NCBI GenBank assembly: GCA_964499235.1
Contig: CAZCKC010000002.1
Coordinates: forward strand, 62,001-126,000
Direction: 5' to 3'
DNA: 64,000 bases
DNA from: JAFGRR01 sp964499235
GTDB lineage: Bacteria > Planctomycetota > Phycisphaerae > UBA1845 > Fen-1342
Under the pieces are notes generated by a model. The model worked only from the letters and a program-made list of their open reading frames with translations. It had not been told where the DNA came from and did not search any database. How positions within the stretch are numbered: the first letter of the stretch is position 1; every line of letters starts with the position of its first letter. Shown here piece after piece: positions 1 to 7,460 of this stretch. Both the position numbers and the translations under genes were made by a program.

Positions 1-874
1 CGGCCGCGGTCAGGTGCGCCTCATTCGCGAACCGGACGGTAATTGTGCCGCCGGCGCAGACACGCCCCTGGCGGTTGTTGCCGACAACGCCCTTCATGCA
101 GGTGACGTCACGGGCGAGGTCGACGTCGGCCGCCTCGATCGTGCCGCCGACCGAGAGCGACTTCTTGCCGTGGACCTTGAAGTTGCTGCGGATCGCCCCG
201 CGGACATCAACCTCGACCTTGGCCTCGACATTGCCCGTGTCGAAGTCGATGTCACCGGGAATCTGGAGCACCTCGTCGACCCGCAGTCGGCCGATCTCTT
301 CCACGACCCGGCCGGCGGCATGGGTGATCACCTGGTCCGGCTGCTCGGCCCCGAGCTCGAGCCCGTTGCCGAGCTCGATCCGGGCGCCGCGGCGGCGCTG
401 GGGCGGGATCTCCTGGCCGAAAACGTTGCAGCCGGCGACGCCGGCGGTCTCGGGGACGATGCGGCCGATGATGGTCTCGGCCTCGACGGTGACGATGGAG
501 TTGAGCGAGTAGTAGTCGATCGGCTCGTCGGGATCATGCGGCTTATGCTGCTCGAAGCGCTCGTCCCAGATGAACTCGGCGTCGATGGGTTCCGTCGGCG
601 CGGTACCTTCCGCGATGAGGTATTTCGCGGGGATCTCCGGCTGCTCGGCGTCGGCTTGGGATTCAATCAGCCCCAGATAGCCGGCGATGCGTTGCTCGAC
701 CGACGCATCGATCGCGATCTTCTTTTTCTCGAGGGCGGCGCGGACGTCCGCTTCCGTTATCGGCCGCTCGGCGTCGAGCGTCACCGGGGGCGTCAGGAGC
801 CAGGCCTGGCGTTTGTCGGCCGAAACCTCGACCCCGAGCATCGGAGTGACGTCAGTCGGCTTCGGAGCGGTCAT
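1..874 (-). CDS. FapA/DUF342 family protein, 3' end beyond the window
   Basis: Reads leftward off the left edge, so only about 291 N-terminal residues are visible. The family signature lies at residues 137-154 (GRIVPETAGVAGCNVFGQ), followed by valine/glycine-rich repeats (KVEVDVRG, SVGGTIEAADV) like the beta-helix of FapA proteins. FapA was named for a role in flagellar assembly, but DUF342 proteins are common in bacteria without flagella and no flagellar gene is present here, so the role is open; an envelope or polar scaffold is possible. The ATG at 874 is preceded by GAGG with 7 bases between, and the frame is continuous from it. About 245 bases separate it from the upstream kdsD gene, so it may or may not share that transcript. 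Confidence 0.8.
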   Translation of the reverse strand, partial: MTAPKPTDVTPMLGVEVSADKRQAWLLTPPVTLDAERPITEADVRAALEKKKIAIDASVEQRIAGYLGLIESQADAEQPEIPAKYLIAEGTAPTEPIDAEFIWDERFEQHKPHDPDEPIDYYSLNSIVTVEAETIIGRIVPETAGVAGCNVFGQEIPPQRRRGARIELGNGLELGAEQPDQVITHAAGRVVEEIGRLRVDEVLQIPGDIDFDTGNVEAKVEVDVRGAIRSNFKVHGKKSLSVGGTIEAADVDLARDVTCMKGVVGNNRQGRVCAGGTITVRFANEAHLTAA

Positions 875-1118
875 GGCTGGTCCTCGCACGGGCCTCCAGG
901 ACGCCCGCCGGAGCCTCCGGGTCGGACGTCATGGGTTTCATCGGCTCGGGACCTGACGTGGTTTGGTAATACCTAGCTCGTGGGGCGACCGACCGGGGCG
1001 CAGCCTGCGTGCCAGCGTCCGTTAAACCGGTGGGATGTTGCGGGTGGATCGGTTTCAGCCGGCGCGTGGGATCGTCGGGACGCGCCAACCGTCGCTGCCC
1101 GGGTACGGCTGATAATGC

Positions 1119-2120
1119 TCAGCCCAGGCCGGCTTCGACGAGGTCGAGGAGGCGGAGCAACCCGATCGGCCGGTCGTCGGGGGCGGTGACGACCAGGGCG
1201 GTGATACGGCTTTCCCGCATGCGCTGGAGGCAGTCGATGGCCGGGGTGTCGGCTTGGACCGCGGACGAGCGGACGGGCGGGGCGGACGCGCTGCGGCGGC
1301 TCTTTTCCCAGGCGGCCTGGGCGGTCAACGTCCGAGGATTATCAACCCGCTCGAACAGGCGGCGGAGGTCGCCGTCGGTGATGGTGCCGACGAGGTGGCC
1401 GTCGCGGTCAACGACGAGGGCCATGCCGAGCTGCTTCTCGGTGATGGTCAGGATCAGGCGCTCGAAGGAGGCATCGACGGGGACGGTGGGTAGCCCGTCG
1501 CCGCTGCGCATCAGGTCGCTGGCCCGCAGCAGCAGCCGACGGCCGAGGGCGCCCTCCGGGTGGAACTGGGCGAAGTCCTCGGGGGCGAAGCCCTTGGCGT
1601 GCAGCAGCGCCATCGAGAGCGCGTCGCCGACCGCGAGCATTTGCACGCAACTCGTGGTCGGAGCGAGGCTCAACGGGCCGGCCTCCGGCAAACCGGGCAG
1701 GCGCAGCACGTGCTGGGCGATCTCCGCCAGCTTGGAATCGGGGTTTTGGGTGACCGCGATCACCGGACCGCCGAGGCGGCGGAAATGGGCGACGAAGCGG
1801 TAGATCTCCTCGGTGTTGCCGCTGCGCGATAATGCGATCAGGACGTGCCGATCGGTCACGAGGCCGAGGTCGCCGTGGAGGGCCTCGACGGGGTGCATGT
1901 AGAGCGCGGGGGTGCCGGTGCTGGTGAGCGTGGCGGCGATCTTTTGGGCGATGTTGCCGCTCTTGCCGAGGCCGCTGACGACGAGTTGCTGGGCATCGCG
2001 GACGGTCTCTACTGCGGCGACGAAGGTGTCGTCCAGCTCGACGCTCAGCGCCTGCAGTGCCTGGGCTTCGTCGGCGACGACCTGGCGGCCGATCTGGAGC
2101 AGTTCGTCGTGCGGTGTCAT
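1119..2120 (-). CDS. kdsD: Arabinose-5-phosphate isomerase (SIS domain plus CBS pair)
   Basis: Interconverts ribulose 5-phosphate and arabinose 5-phosphate, the first step towards KDO for lipopolysaccharide. The 333-residue product has the KdsD/GutQ layout: an N-terminal SIS sugar-phosphate isomerase domain (about residues 35-170, with SGLGKSGNIAQKIAATL, HGDLGLV and SRSGNTEE), then a linker with the family sequence HPEGALGRRLL, then two CBS domains to the C-terminus (TDGDLRRLF in the first). The start ATG overlaps the stop of the upstream TPR gene as ATGA, which suggests translational coupling. An alternative is a GutQ-type paralogue with the same reaction. A KDO pathway enzyme implies an outer membrane with LPS-like glycans. 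None of the other kds genes are in the window. Confidence 0.9.
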   Translation of the reverse strand: MTPHDELLQIGRQVVADEAQALQALSVELDDTFVAAVETVRDAQQLVVSGLGKSGNIAQKIAATLTSTGTPALYMHPVEALHGDLGLVTDRHVLIALSRSGNTEEIYRFVAHFRRLGGPVIAVTQNPDSKLAEIAQHVLRLPGLPEAGPLSLAPTTSCVQMLAVGDALSMALLHAKGFAPEDFAQFHPEGALGRRLLLRASDLMRSGDGLPTVPVDASFERLILTITEKQLGMALVVDRDGHLVGTITDGDLRRLFERVDNPRTLTAQAAWEKSRRSASAPPVRSSAVQADTPAIDCLQRMRESRITALVVTAPDDRPIGLLRLLDLVEAGLG

Positions 2121-5100
2121 TCGGGCGTGGTTTCTCCGTCGCGCTCGACCGTTGGCGCCACCGCGGGCGTGCCGCCGTCGAGGGCGTCGAGCTTCGCCTG
2201 GACGGTGGCGCGGAGCTGCTCGTCGTCGACCAGCATGCCGCCGGCGTCGCGTTCGGCCAGCAGGTCGAACGTCTGCTGCCAGGCCGCGCGGGCGGCGTCG
2301 ATGTTGCCGAGCCGGTACTCGACATCCCCGACGTGGTCGAAGACGACCGGATCGCGGCCATCGACGAGCCGCGCCGAGCGCGTCAGGTACTTGCGGGCCC
2401 GCTCGAAGTCGCCCAGTTTGTAATACCCCCAGCCGAGGCTGTCCAGGTAAGCGGCGTTGCGCGGCTCTAGCGCAACGGCGAGCTTCACCATCTCGAGGGC
2501 GCGCTCGACGTTCTGGCTCATGTCGATCCACGTGTACCCGAGATCGTTGTTCAGCCCGGGCGCGGTCGGGTTCATCCGGAGCATCCGCTCCATCGTGCGG
2601 TTGGCGGCCTCGAGGTCGCCGGCCGCCTGGTGGACGGCCCGCTTGAGGCGCAGGAGGAAGTAGAGCTCGTCCTCGCTTTGCGCCGCGGCGGGCAGCCAGG
2701 CGTCGAGCCGCTGCAGGGCTTCGTCGAAGCGTTCGCCTTCGAGGAGAACGGCGATGATCTGCTGGCGCAACGCGCGTTGCGAGAGGCCGCGCTCGAGCTC
2801 CTCCGCCTCGAGCAGTGCCAACGCCTGGTCGGTCTGACCGCGGGCGGAAAAGACTTCGGACCGTAACAGGTCGACGGCCAGCCGCGCCCCGCGCTGGTCG
2901 GTGTCGATCGTGCCGAGCAACTCGGCGGCCGCGTCGTACTGCTCGGCGTCGATCAAGACACGGACGAGCAGCTCGAGCCAGCGGTCGGCGTTGCCCGGCT
3001 GGTGCCAATCGTCGAGCGTTTCGCGCAACTGATCGTCGGCCTTGGCTTCGCTCAGCACGTCGAGCAGGATCCGACGGCGATCGAACGCCTGCGGACGCTC
3101 GGCGACCAGGGCTTCGGCCGCCTGGATCGCGTCGGCGGCCCGGCCGGCACGGACGAGGGCAATCAGGCGCTTCTCCGTGAGGCCGAGGTTGACGGCGACC
3201 TCCGCCTCGTAGCGGTCGAGGAGCTGCACGGCTTCGGCGACCTCGCCGACCTGGAGGTGGGTGTCGGCGAGCTGGTCGATGGCGAACTGGCGGATGGTCT
3301 CGGAGTCGGCCAGCTCGTAGAGGCGTTGCAGCAGCACCCGGCTGCGCTCGAACTGGAAGTCGTTGCCGTAGATGGCGGCCGCGGTCCAGATCAGCGACGG
3401 GCGGTTGGGAAAGCGCTCGGTCAGGGCGTCGAGAAGCTCGGTGGCGGTCGGGTAGTCGTGGTTGCTGGCCGCCACGCGGGCGCGCAGCAGCATCGCGTCG
3501 GCGTCCTTCGGGCGGAGGGCGAGCGCCCGCGCGGTGGCCGGATCAGCCTCGTCGAACCGGGACCGCGCGAGCAACGCCGTGCCGTACGTGAGCCAGGTTC
3601 GGCCGTCATCCGGATGGGCTTCGGCCTGGGTGGCCAGCTCGGCGACGTGGGCGGGAGAGAACGGTGTCTCGGCGTACTTGATGCGGGTGGCCGCCCGGCG
3701 AAGCGCATCGCTGTCGAGGCCGCGGGTTCGCGCCTGGGCGAGTTGGGCCTGGGCGATCTCGACCTTGCCGCCGCGGAGGTAGGCGTTGATGGCGGTTTCG
3801 AAGGCCTGGGGGTCGAGCGGGTCGCGCTCGAGCGCTTCCTGGGCGTAACGCTGGGCCGCGGAGAGGTAGCGGCGGGCGCGCGTGCGGATGTCGTCGAGCT
3901 CGCCGCCGTTCATGTTGAGCGCGGTTTGCTCGGCCCGCTTGATGGCATGGCGGGCGTAGGCCGCGCGGTAATCGGCGTTTTGCGGAGCGAGGTCGAGGGC
4001 CCGTTCGAAGGCCCGCTCGGCCTGCTCGTTCTGGTCGAGCGCGTCATGGGCCTGGGCCCGGATGAAGTGCAGCAGGCCGACATTGGGATAAGCGTCAGCG
4101 AGCACGCCGGCCTGCCCGATGGCCGCGTCCCAGGCGTAGGTCTCGAGCGCGTGCAGCGCGAGAACCACCCGCGCGAGCGGCACGCGGTCGGCGGCCTGGT
4201 CGAGCGCCGCGAGGCCCGCGGCCGCCTCGCCTGCCGCCAATTGAGCGAAGCCAAGGGCGAACGCCTGCGCCGGGGTCGGATCCGGATGGTCGGCGGCGTA
4301 ACTCGTGCCGGCCGCACGCAGCGACTCCACCGTGGCGCGGGGGGTGAGCCACTCCTCCTCGAATGCCGCGGGGTCGAGGTCGGGCGTCAAGCCGTCGGCG
4401 GCCGCCAGTGCTTCGAGCACGGCGAACATCTCGGCATGGTCGCCGGACGCCCGCAGCGCGGCGGCGTAACGCAGCGCGACGCCGACGTCGCCGGGCTTGG
4501 CGTCACGCAGCGCCGCCAGGATCAGGCGGCGCTCGTCCTGGGCGCCGACCGCGTCGCAGATTCGCGCGGTGTGCAGCAGGCGCTGCCGGTCGGCCGGTGC
4601 ACCGTCGAACTGCCTGAGCTGCGATTGAATCCATGGCTCCAGCTCACCAGACGCTGCGCCGGCGCGGATCGCGAGCGGGAGCAGCCGGCGGCCGAGCACG
4701 GGATCTTCGATCCGCGCGACGGCGAAGCGCCAGGCGGCGGCGCGATCTTGCTCGAGCAGCAGCTCGAGGTACTCCGCGACGATGCGGACGTCGGTCGGGC
4801 GAAAGCCGAGGGCCTCTTCCAGGATGGGCAGCATGTCGGCCTCGGCGCCGGCCTGACGGAGCAGCGCGAGCCGCTCGAACACGAGCCCGCTGGGGAACTC
4901 GGCCAGGATCGGGGCGACCGGCGGCGTCGTGCGGTGCTCGGGATAACTGACGCTGACGGCTTCGTCGAAGCGGCCATAGGCTTCAATCGCGGCCACGATG
5001 TAGCCGCGCCGGGCGAGCAGCTTACCGAGGTGGTACCAAGCGGCGGTGATCTGCGGGTCGTGGGGCGCCAAGGCCCGGAGCCGGGTGGCGGCGCGGTAGT

Positions 5101-5545
5101 GCTTGATCGCGGGAAGGACGTCCTCGGCGGCGTCGGACTTGTCGAGGAGCTGGGCGTAAAGGTAATGAGCGGCGGGCGAGCTGGGGTCGGCCGCGACGGC
5201 ACGGGCGGCGGTTTCGCGGGCGAAGCCGGTCTTACCCTGGGCGATCTGGATCCGGGTAAGCAGTTCGAGCAAGGCGGCGGACGGCTGGTCGGTGGTCTGA
5301 AGGACGGCGTCGATCTTTTCGACGGCTTGCGCAAGCCGGCCTTGATCGAGGAGCATCTGGGCGAGCAGGCGGCCTTCGCGGGCGGCGGGCGGTTCAGGCG
5401 GGAGCGCCACGTCGCTGTTGATCGCGGCGGAGGGCACGTCGGCGAGCGGGAGGGCGCGCTCCGGCGGGGCCTGCGCGCCGACGGTGAGGGCGAGCGCGGC
5501 CAGCAGCCACGCGGCGTGGACGGGGCGCGACGGTTTCACGGACAC
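2117..5545 (-). CDS. Large exported tetratricopeptide-repeat protein
   Basis: A 1142-residue protein with an N-terminal signal peptide (hydrophobic core AAWLLAALALTVGAQA at about residues 11-26). The rest is almost entirely TPR helices, rich in alanine, leucine, arginine and glutamate (for example residues near HYLYAQLLDKSD, RAQAHDALDQNEQAERAFERA and LGYTWIDMSQNVERALEM). TPR arrays bind other proteins; no catalytic domain is visible. The start is GTG, chosen because GGAGG lies 6 bases upstream. Its stop overlaps the start of kdsD by four bases. Export plus TPR suggests a periplasmic or surface scaffold, perhaps in envelope glycan assembly given kdsD, but the partner is unknown. Confidence 0.8.
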   Translation of the reverse strand: MSVKPSRPVHAAWLLAALALTVGAQAPPERALPLADVPSAAINSDVALPPEPPAAREGRLLAQMLLDQGRLAQAVEKIDAVLQTTDQPSAALLELLTRIQIAQGKTGFARETAARAVAADPSSPAAHYLYAQLLDKSDAAEDVLPAIKHYRAATRLRALAPHDPQITAAWYHLGKLLARRGYIVAAIEAYGRFDEAVSVSYPEHRTTPPVAPILAEFPSGLVFERLALLRQAGAEADMLPILEEALGFRPTDVRIVAEYLELLLEQDRAAAWRFAVARIEDPVLGRRLLPLAIRAGAASGELEPWIQSQLRQFDGAPADRQRLLHTARICDAVGAQDERRLILAALRDAKPGDVGVALRYAAALRASGDHAEMFAVLEALAAADGLTPDLDPAAFEEEWLTPRATVESLRAAGTSYAADHPDPTPAQAFALGFAQLAAGEAAAGLAALDQAADRVPLARVVLALHALETYAWDAAIGQAGVLADAYPNVGLLHFIRAQAHDALDQNEQAERAFERALDLAPQNADYRAAYARHAIKRAEQTALNMNGGELDDIRTRARRYLSAAQRYAQEALERDPLDPQAFETAINAYLRGGKVEIAQAQLAQARTRGLDSDALRRAATRIKYAETPFSPAHVAELATQAEAHPDDGRTWLTYGTALLARSRFDEADPATARALALRPKDADAMLLRARVAASNHDYPTATELLDALTERFPNRPSLIWTAAAIYGNDFQFERSRVLLQRLYELADSETIRQFAIDQLADTHLQVGEVAEAVQLLDRYEAEVAVNLGLTEKRLIALVRAGRAADAIQAAEALVAERPQAFDRRRILLDVLSEAKADDQLRETLDDWHQPGNADRWLELLVRVLIDAEQYDAAAELLGTIDTDQRGARLAVDLLRSEVFSARGQTDQALALLEAEELERGLSQRALRQQIIAVLLEGERFDEALQRLDAWLPAAAQSEDELYFLLRLKRAVHQAAGDLEAANRTMERMLRMNPTAPGLNNDLGYTWIDMSQNVERALEMVKLAVALEPRNAAYLDSLGWGYYKLGDFERARKYLTRSARLVDGRDPVVFDHVGDVEYRLGNIDAARAAWQQTFDLLAERDAGGMLVDDEQLRATVQAKLDALDGGTPAVAPTVERDGETTPE

Positions 5546-5634
5546 AGCTTACCTCCGCCGACAGTGGGGCGATCGGGCGGCGGATGGTGGGCCGCCGAAA
5601 ACATCGGCCTCGGATCCCGCGCCGGCGTGGGGGG

Positions 5635-6591
5635 TCACGAGGTGCTCTTGGCCTGCTTGGTGTTGGGCCGCTTGGCCGTCGACTTGGTCGTCTTTTTTTG
5701 GGTGGCGGCGTTGGGCTTGCCGGTGGTTTTCTTCTTGGTCGCTTTCTTGGTGGTCGGCTTCTCGCCGGTGGACTTGCGGGTGGCCTTGCGCTTGGCGGCC
5801 TTGGCTTTTTTGAGGGCGGCCTGATCGCGCTTGGCGGCGGCGTCGACGTCCTCGAAGGCCTCGGACTCCTCGTCGAGGGCGTGGGCGGGCGACTCCTTGG
5901 GCGTGAGGTCGGCGAGCATGTGGCTGGTCTTCCACTCGATCGGCTGGCTGGAGATGCGTTCGACCGCGCCGGCAGCGACGGCTTCGCCACACTCGGCCCA
6001 GGCCTCCTTGTGGGCGAGGGCGATGAACTCGAGCGTGTCGTCGTCCTTCAGCTGGCGTTCGAGGAAGCCCTGGGCCTCGGCGAGCGGGCACTTGTCGTCG
6101 ACGATCGCGGCGGCGCGGGCCCAGGCCCACATCGCCTCGTCGAGCGGGACGGCGTGGCTCTCGAAGCCGAGCAGCCGCACGCGGGCCTGCGAATAGGCGT
6201 CGAGCCCGTCGACCGACTCGAGGTAGGCGAGCATCTCCTTTTTGGGGAGCTTGCCGATGCGGTCGAGGGAGACGTCGTGCTCATCGAAGAAGATCTTGTT
6301 GAGCGCGCGGCTGATGTCGGCGGCCTTCTCGCGGGCCTGGGGATAGTCGCCGAGCGTTTCGGCCAGCTCGAGCGACGGAATCACGCGCAGCTCGTTATAG
6401 TCGACGACGACGCTGCGGAGCTGGTCGAGCGCGGCGCGGGCTTTCGCCTCGGGCACGTCGCGCGAGAGGATTCCAAGCAGCAGCTGTGAAATCGGGTCGC
6501 CGGTGACCGGCAACGAGACCTTGCCGTGCTTGTCGCGGAGCCGCTTGAACACCTTCTTCAGCGTCGCGGCACACTTCGTCGCACCCCGCAT
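5635..6591 (-). CDS. Endonuclease III-like (HhH-GPD fold) protein with Lys-rich histone H1-like tail
   Basis: A 318-residue protein in two parts. Residues about 1-215 follow the endonuclease III helical fold: DPISQLLLGILSRDVPEAKA matches the family's first conserved helix, and HAVPLDEAMWAWARA matches the segment carrying the catalytic Asp of Nth. The helix-hairpin-helix motif of Nth (LPGVGRKTA, with the catalytic Lys) reads LESVDGLDAYSQA here, so the Lys is missing, and the four iron-sulphur cysteines are absent. Residues about 255-318 are a Lys/Thr/Ala-rich tail (KKATKKKTTGK, KKTTKSTAKR) resembling histone H1 or AlgP tails, likely to bind DNA without sequence preference. Start ATG at 6591 has AGAGGA 6 bases upstream. 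It lies downstream of rbfA. I infer a DNA-binding, non-glycosylase protein. Confidence 0.65.
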   Translation of the reverse strand: MRGATKCAATLKKVFKRLRDKHGKVSLPVTGDPISQLLLGILSRDVPEAKARAALDQLRSVVVDYNELRVIPSLELAETLGDYPQAREKAADISRALNKIFFDEHDVSLDRIGKLPKKEMLAYLESVDGLDAYSQARVRLLGFESHAVPLDEAMWAWARAAAIVDDKCPLAEAQGFLERQLKDDDTLEFIALAHKEAWAECGEAVAAGAVERISSQPIEWKTSHMLADLTPKESPAHALDEESEAFEDVDAAAKRDQAALKKAKAAKRKATRKSTGEKPTTKKATKKKTTGKPNAATQKKTTKSTAKRPNTKQAKSTS

Positions 6592-6656
6592 GAACGTTCC
6601 TCTATGAAGCGCGTTTCCCTGATTCGTGCCGGGCGGGCGCCGGACGCCCGCCGCGG

Positions 6657-7049
6657 TTATTGTCCGGACTGATCCGCATCGGTCGAGTCGGCCCCCTCCC
6701 CGTCCTGCTCGGCCATCAGCTCGTCCAGCGTCTGGACCAGCGCGGCGCTCTGCTGGATCGACTCGTCGAGAAAGAAGGTCAGCGTCGGAATCTGGCGGGT
6801 GGTCATCTGCGCCCGCAGCTCGTGCCGCAGGCGGCCGGCGGCCCGTTGCAGCGCCTCCACGGTGAGGTGGCGGCGAGCCTCGCTGGCCATCACGCTGACG
6901 TGGACGCGGGCGGTGGCGAAGTCCGGCGCGACCTCGACGCGCGTCACCGAGGTGAAGCGCTCGATCCGCGGATCGTTGAGCTGCGTCTGCAGCGCGTTGG
7001 CGATCACGTTGCGAATCACGTTGCCGACGCGTTCTGTTCGTCGCGACAC
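6657..7049 (-). CDS. rbfA: Ribosome-binding factor A
   Basis: RbfA helps mature the 30S subunit by acting on the 5' end region of 16S rRNA. The 130-residue product has the KH-like RbfA domain from the start: RTERVGNVIRNVIANALQ, then LNDPRIERFTSVTRVEVAPD and ATARVHVSVMAS, and the C-terminal TLTFFLDESIQQ motif. A short acidic tail follows (DGEGADSTDADQ). The start is GTG at 7049, with GGAG 7 bases upstream. It follows infB and a DUF503 gene, the common bacterial infB-ylxP-rbfA order. Confidence 0.95.
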   Translation of the reverse strand: MSRRTERVGNVIRNVIANALQTQLNDPRIERFTSVTRVEVAPDFATARVHVSVMASEARRHLTVEALQRAAGRLRHELRAQMTTRQIPTLTFFLDESIQQSAALVQTLDELMAEQDGEGADSTDADQSGQ

Positions 7050-7083
7050 GTTCCGACTCCAACCACCCGCTGAGCCGCCCTGC

Positions 7084-7365
7084 CTAGAGCAGCTCGATGT
7101 CGTATTCCACCAGTGACGCGTGCGGAAACGCCCGGATCTCGTCGACGATCTTGCTGAGGGCGCTCTGCACGAAGCGGCTCTCGTTGGCGACCATCGCGAT
7201 GCCGAAGGTGGCCGCCTGGCGATGGTCCAGGTCGTCGACCTCGGCGATCGAGATGTTGTGGCGATGCCCCAGCCGATCGCGCAAGCTCCGTGTCACCCGC
7301 CGCTTGTCCTTGAGCGATTGGGCGCTGAAGATCGCCAGCCGCACCTCCAGGACGCCCACCACCAT
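7084..7365 (-). CDS. DUF503 (YlxP-like) protein
   Basis: A 93-residue protein matching the small DUF503/YlxP family: VVGVLEVRLAIFSAQSLKDK at the N-terminus, then KRRVTRSLRDRLGHRHNISI and a C-terminal strand ending VEYDIELL. Family members sit between infB and rbfA in many bacteria, exactly as here, and are thought to act in ribosome maturation, although their biochemical role is poorly defined. The gene lies 95 bases after infB and 34 bases before rbfA on the same strand. Confidence 0.9.
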   Translation of the reverse strand: MVVGVLEVRLAIFSAQSLKDKRRVTRSLRDRLGHRHNISIAEVDDLDHRQAATFGIAMVANESRFVQSALSKIVDEIRAFPHASLVEYDIELL

Positions 7366-7460
7366 CCTGACCCACTCCCGACCGTCGCGCCGGGTCGTGA
7401 CGCACCGCGGCCGGCGAGTGCCCCGTCTAGCCAGGGCGGGCCGCGGGCTCGACGGCCAAG

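Noticed and set aside
14..976. Long rightward open frame opposite the FapA-like gene
   Set aside because: It is the exact antisense of a frame with a clear family match, has no ribosome site, and is rich in Asp/Gly/Arg/Leu as expected for a GC-rich shadow.
852..1088. Leftward 78-codon open frame covering the FapA-like start
   Set aside because: It overlaps a better supported start in another frame and its product shows no signal or family.
3002..5824. 940-codon rightward open frame opposite the TPR gene
   Set aside because: Antisense shadow of a gene with signal peptide and TPR pattern; translation is repetitive Gly/Arg/Leu/Glu.
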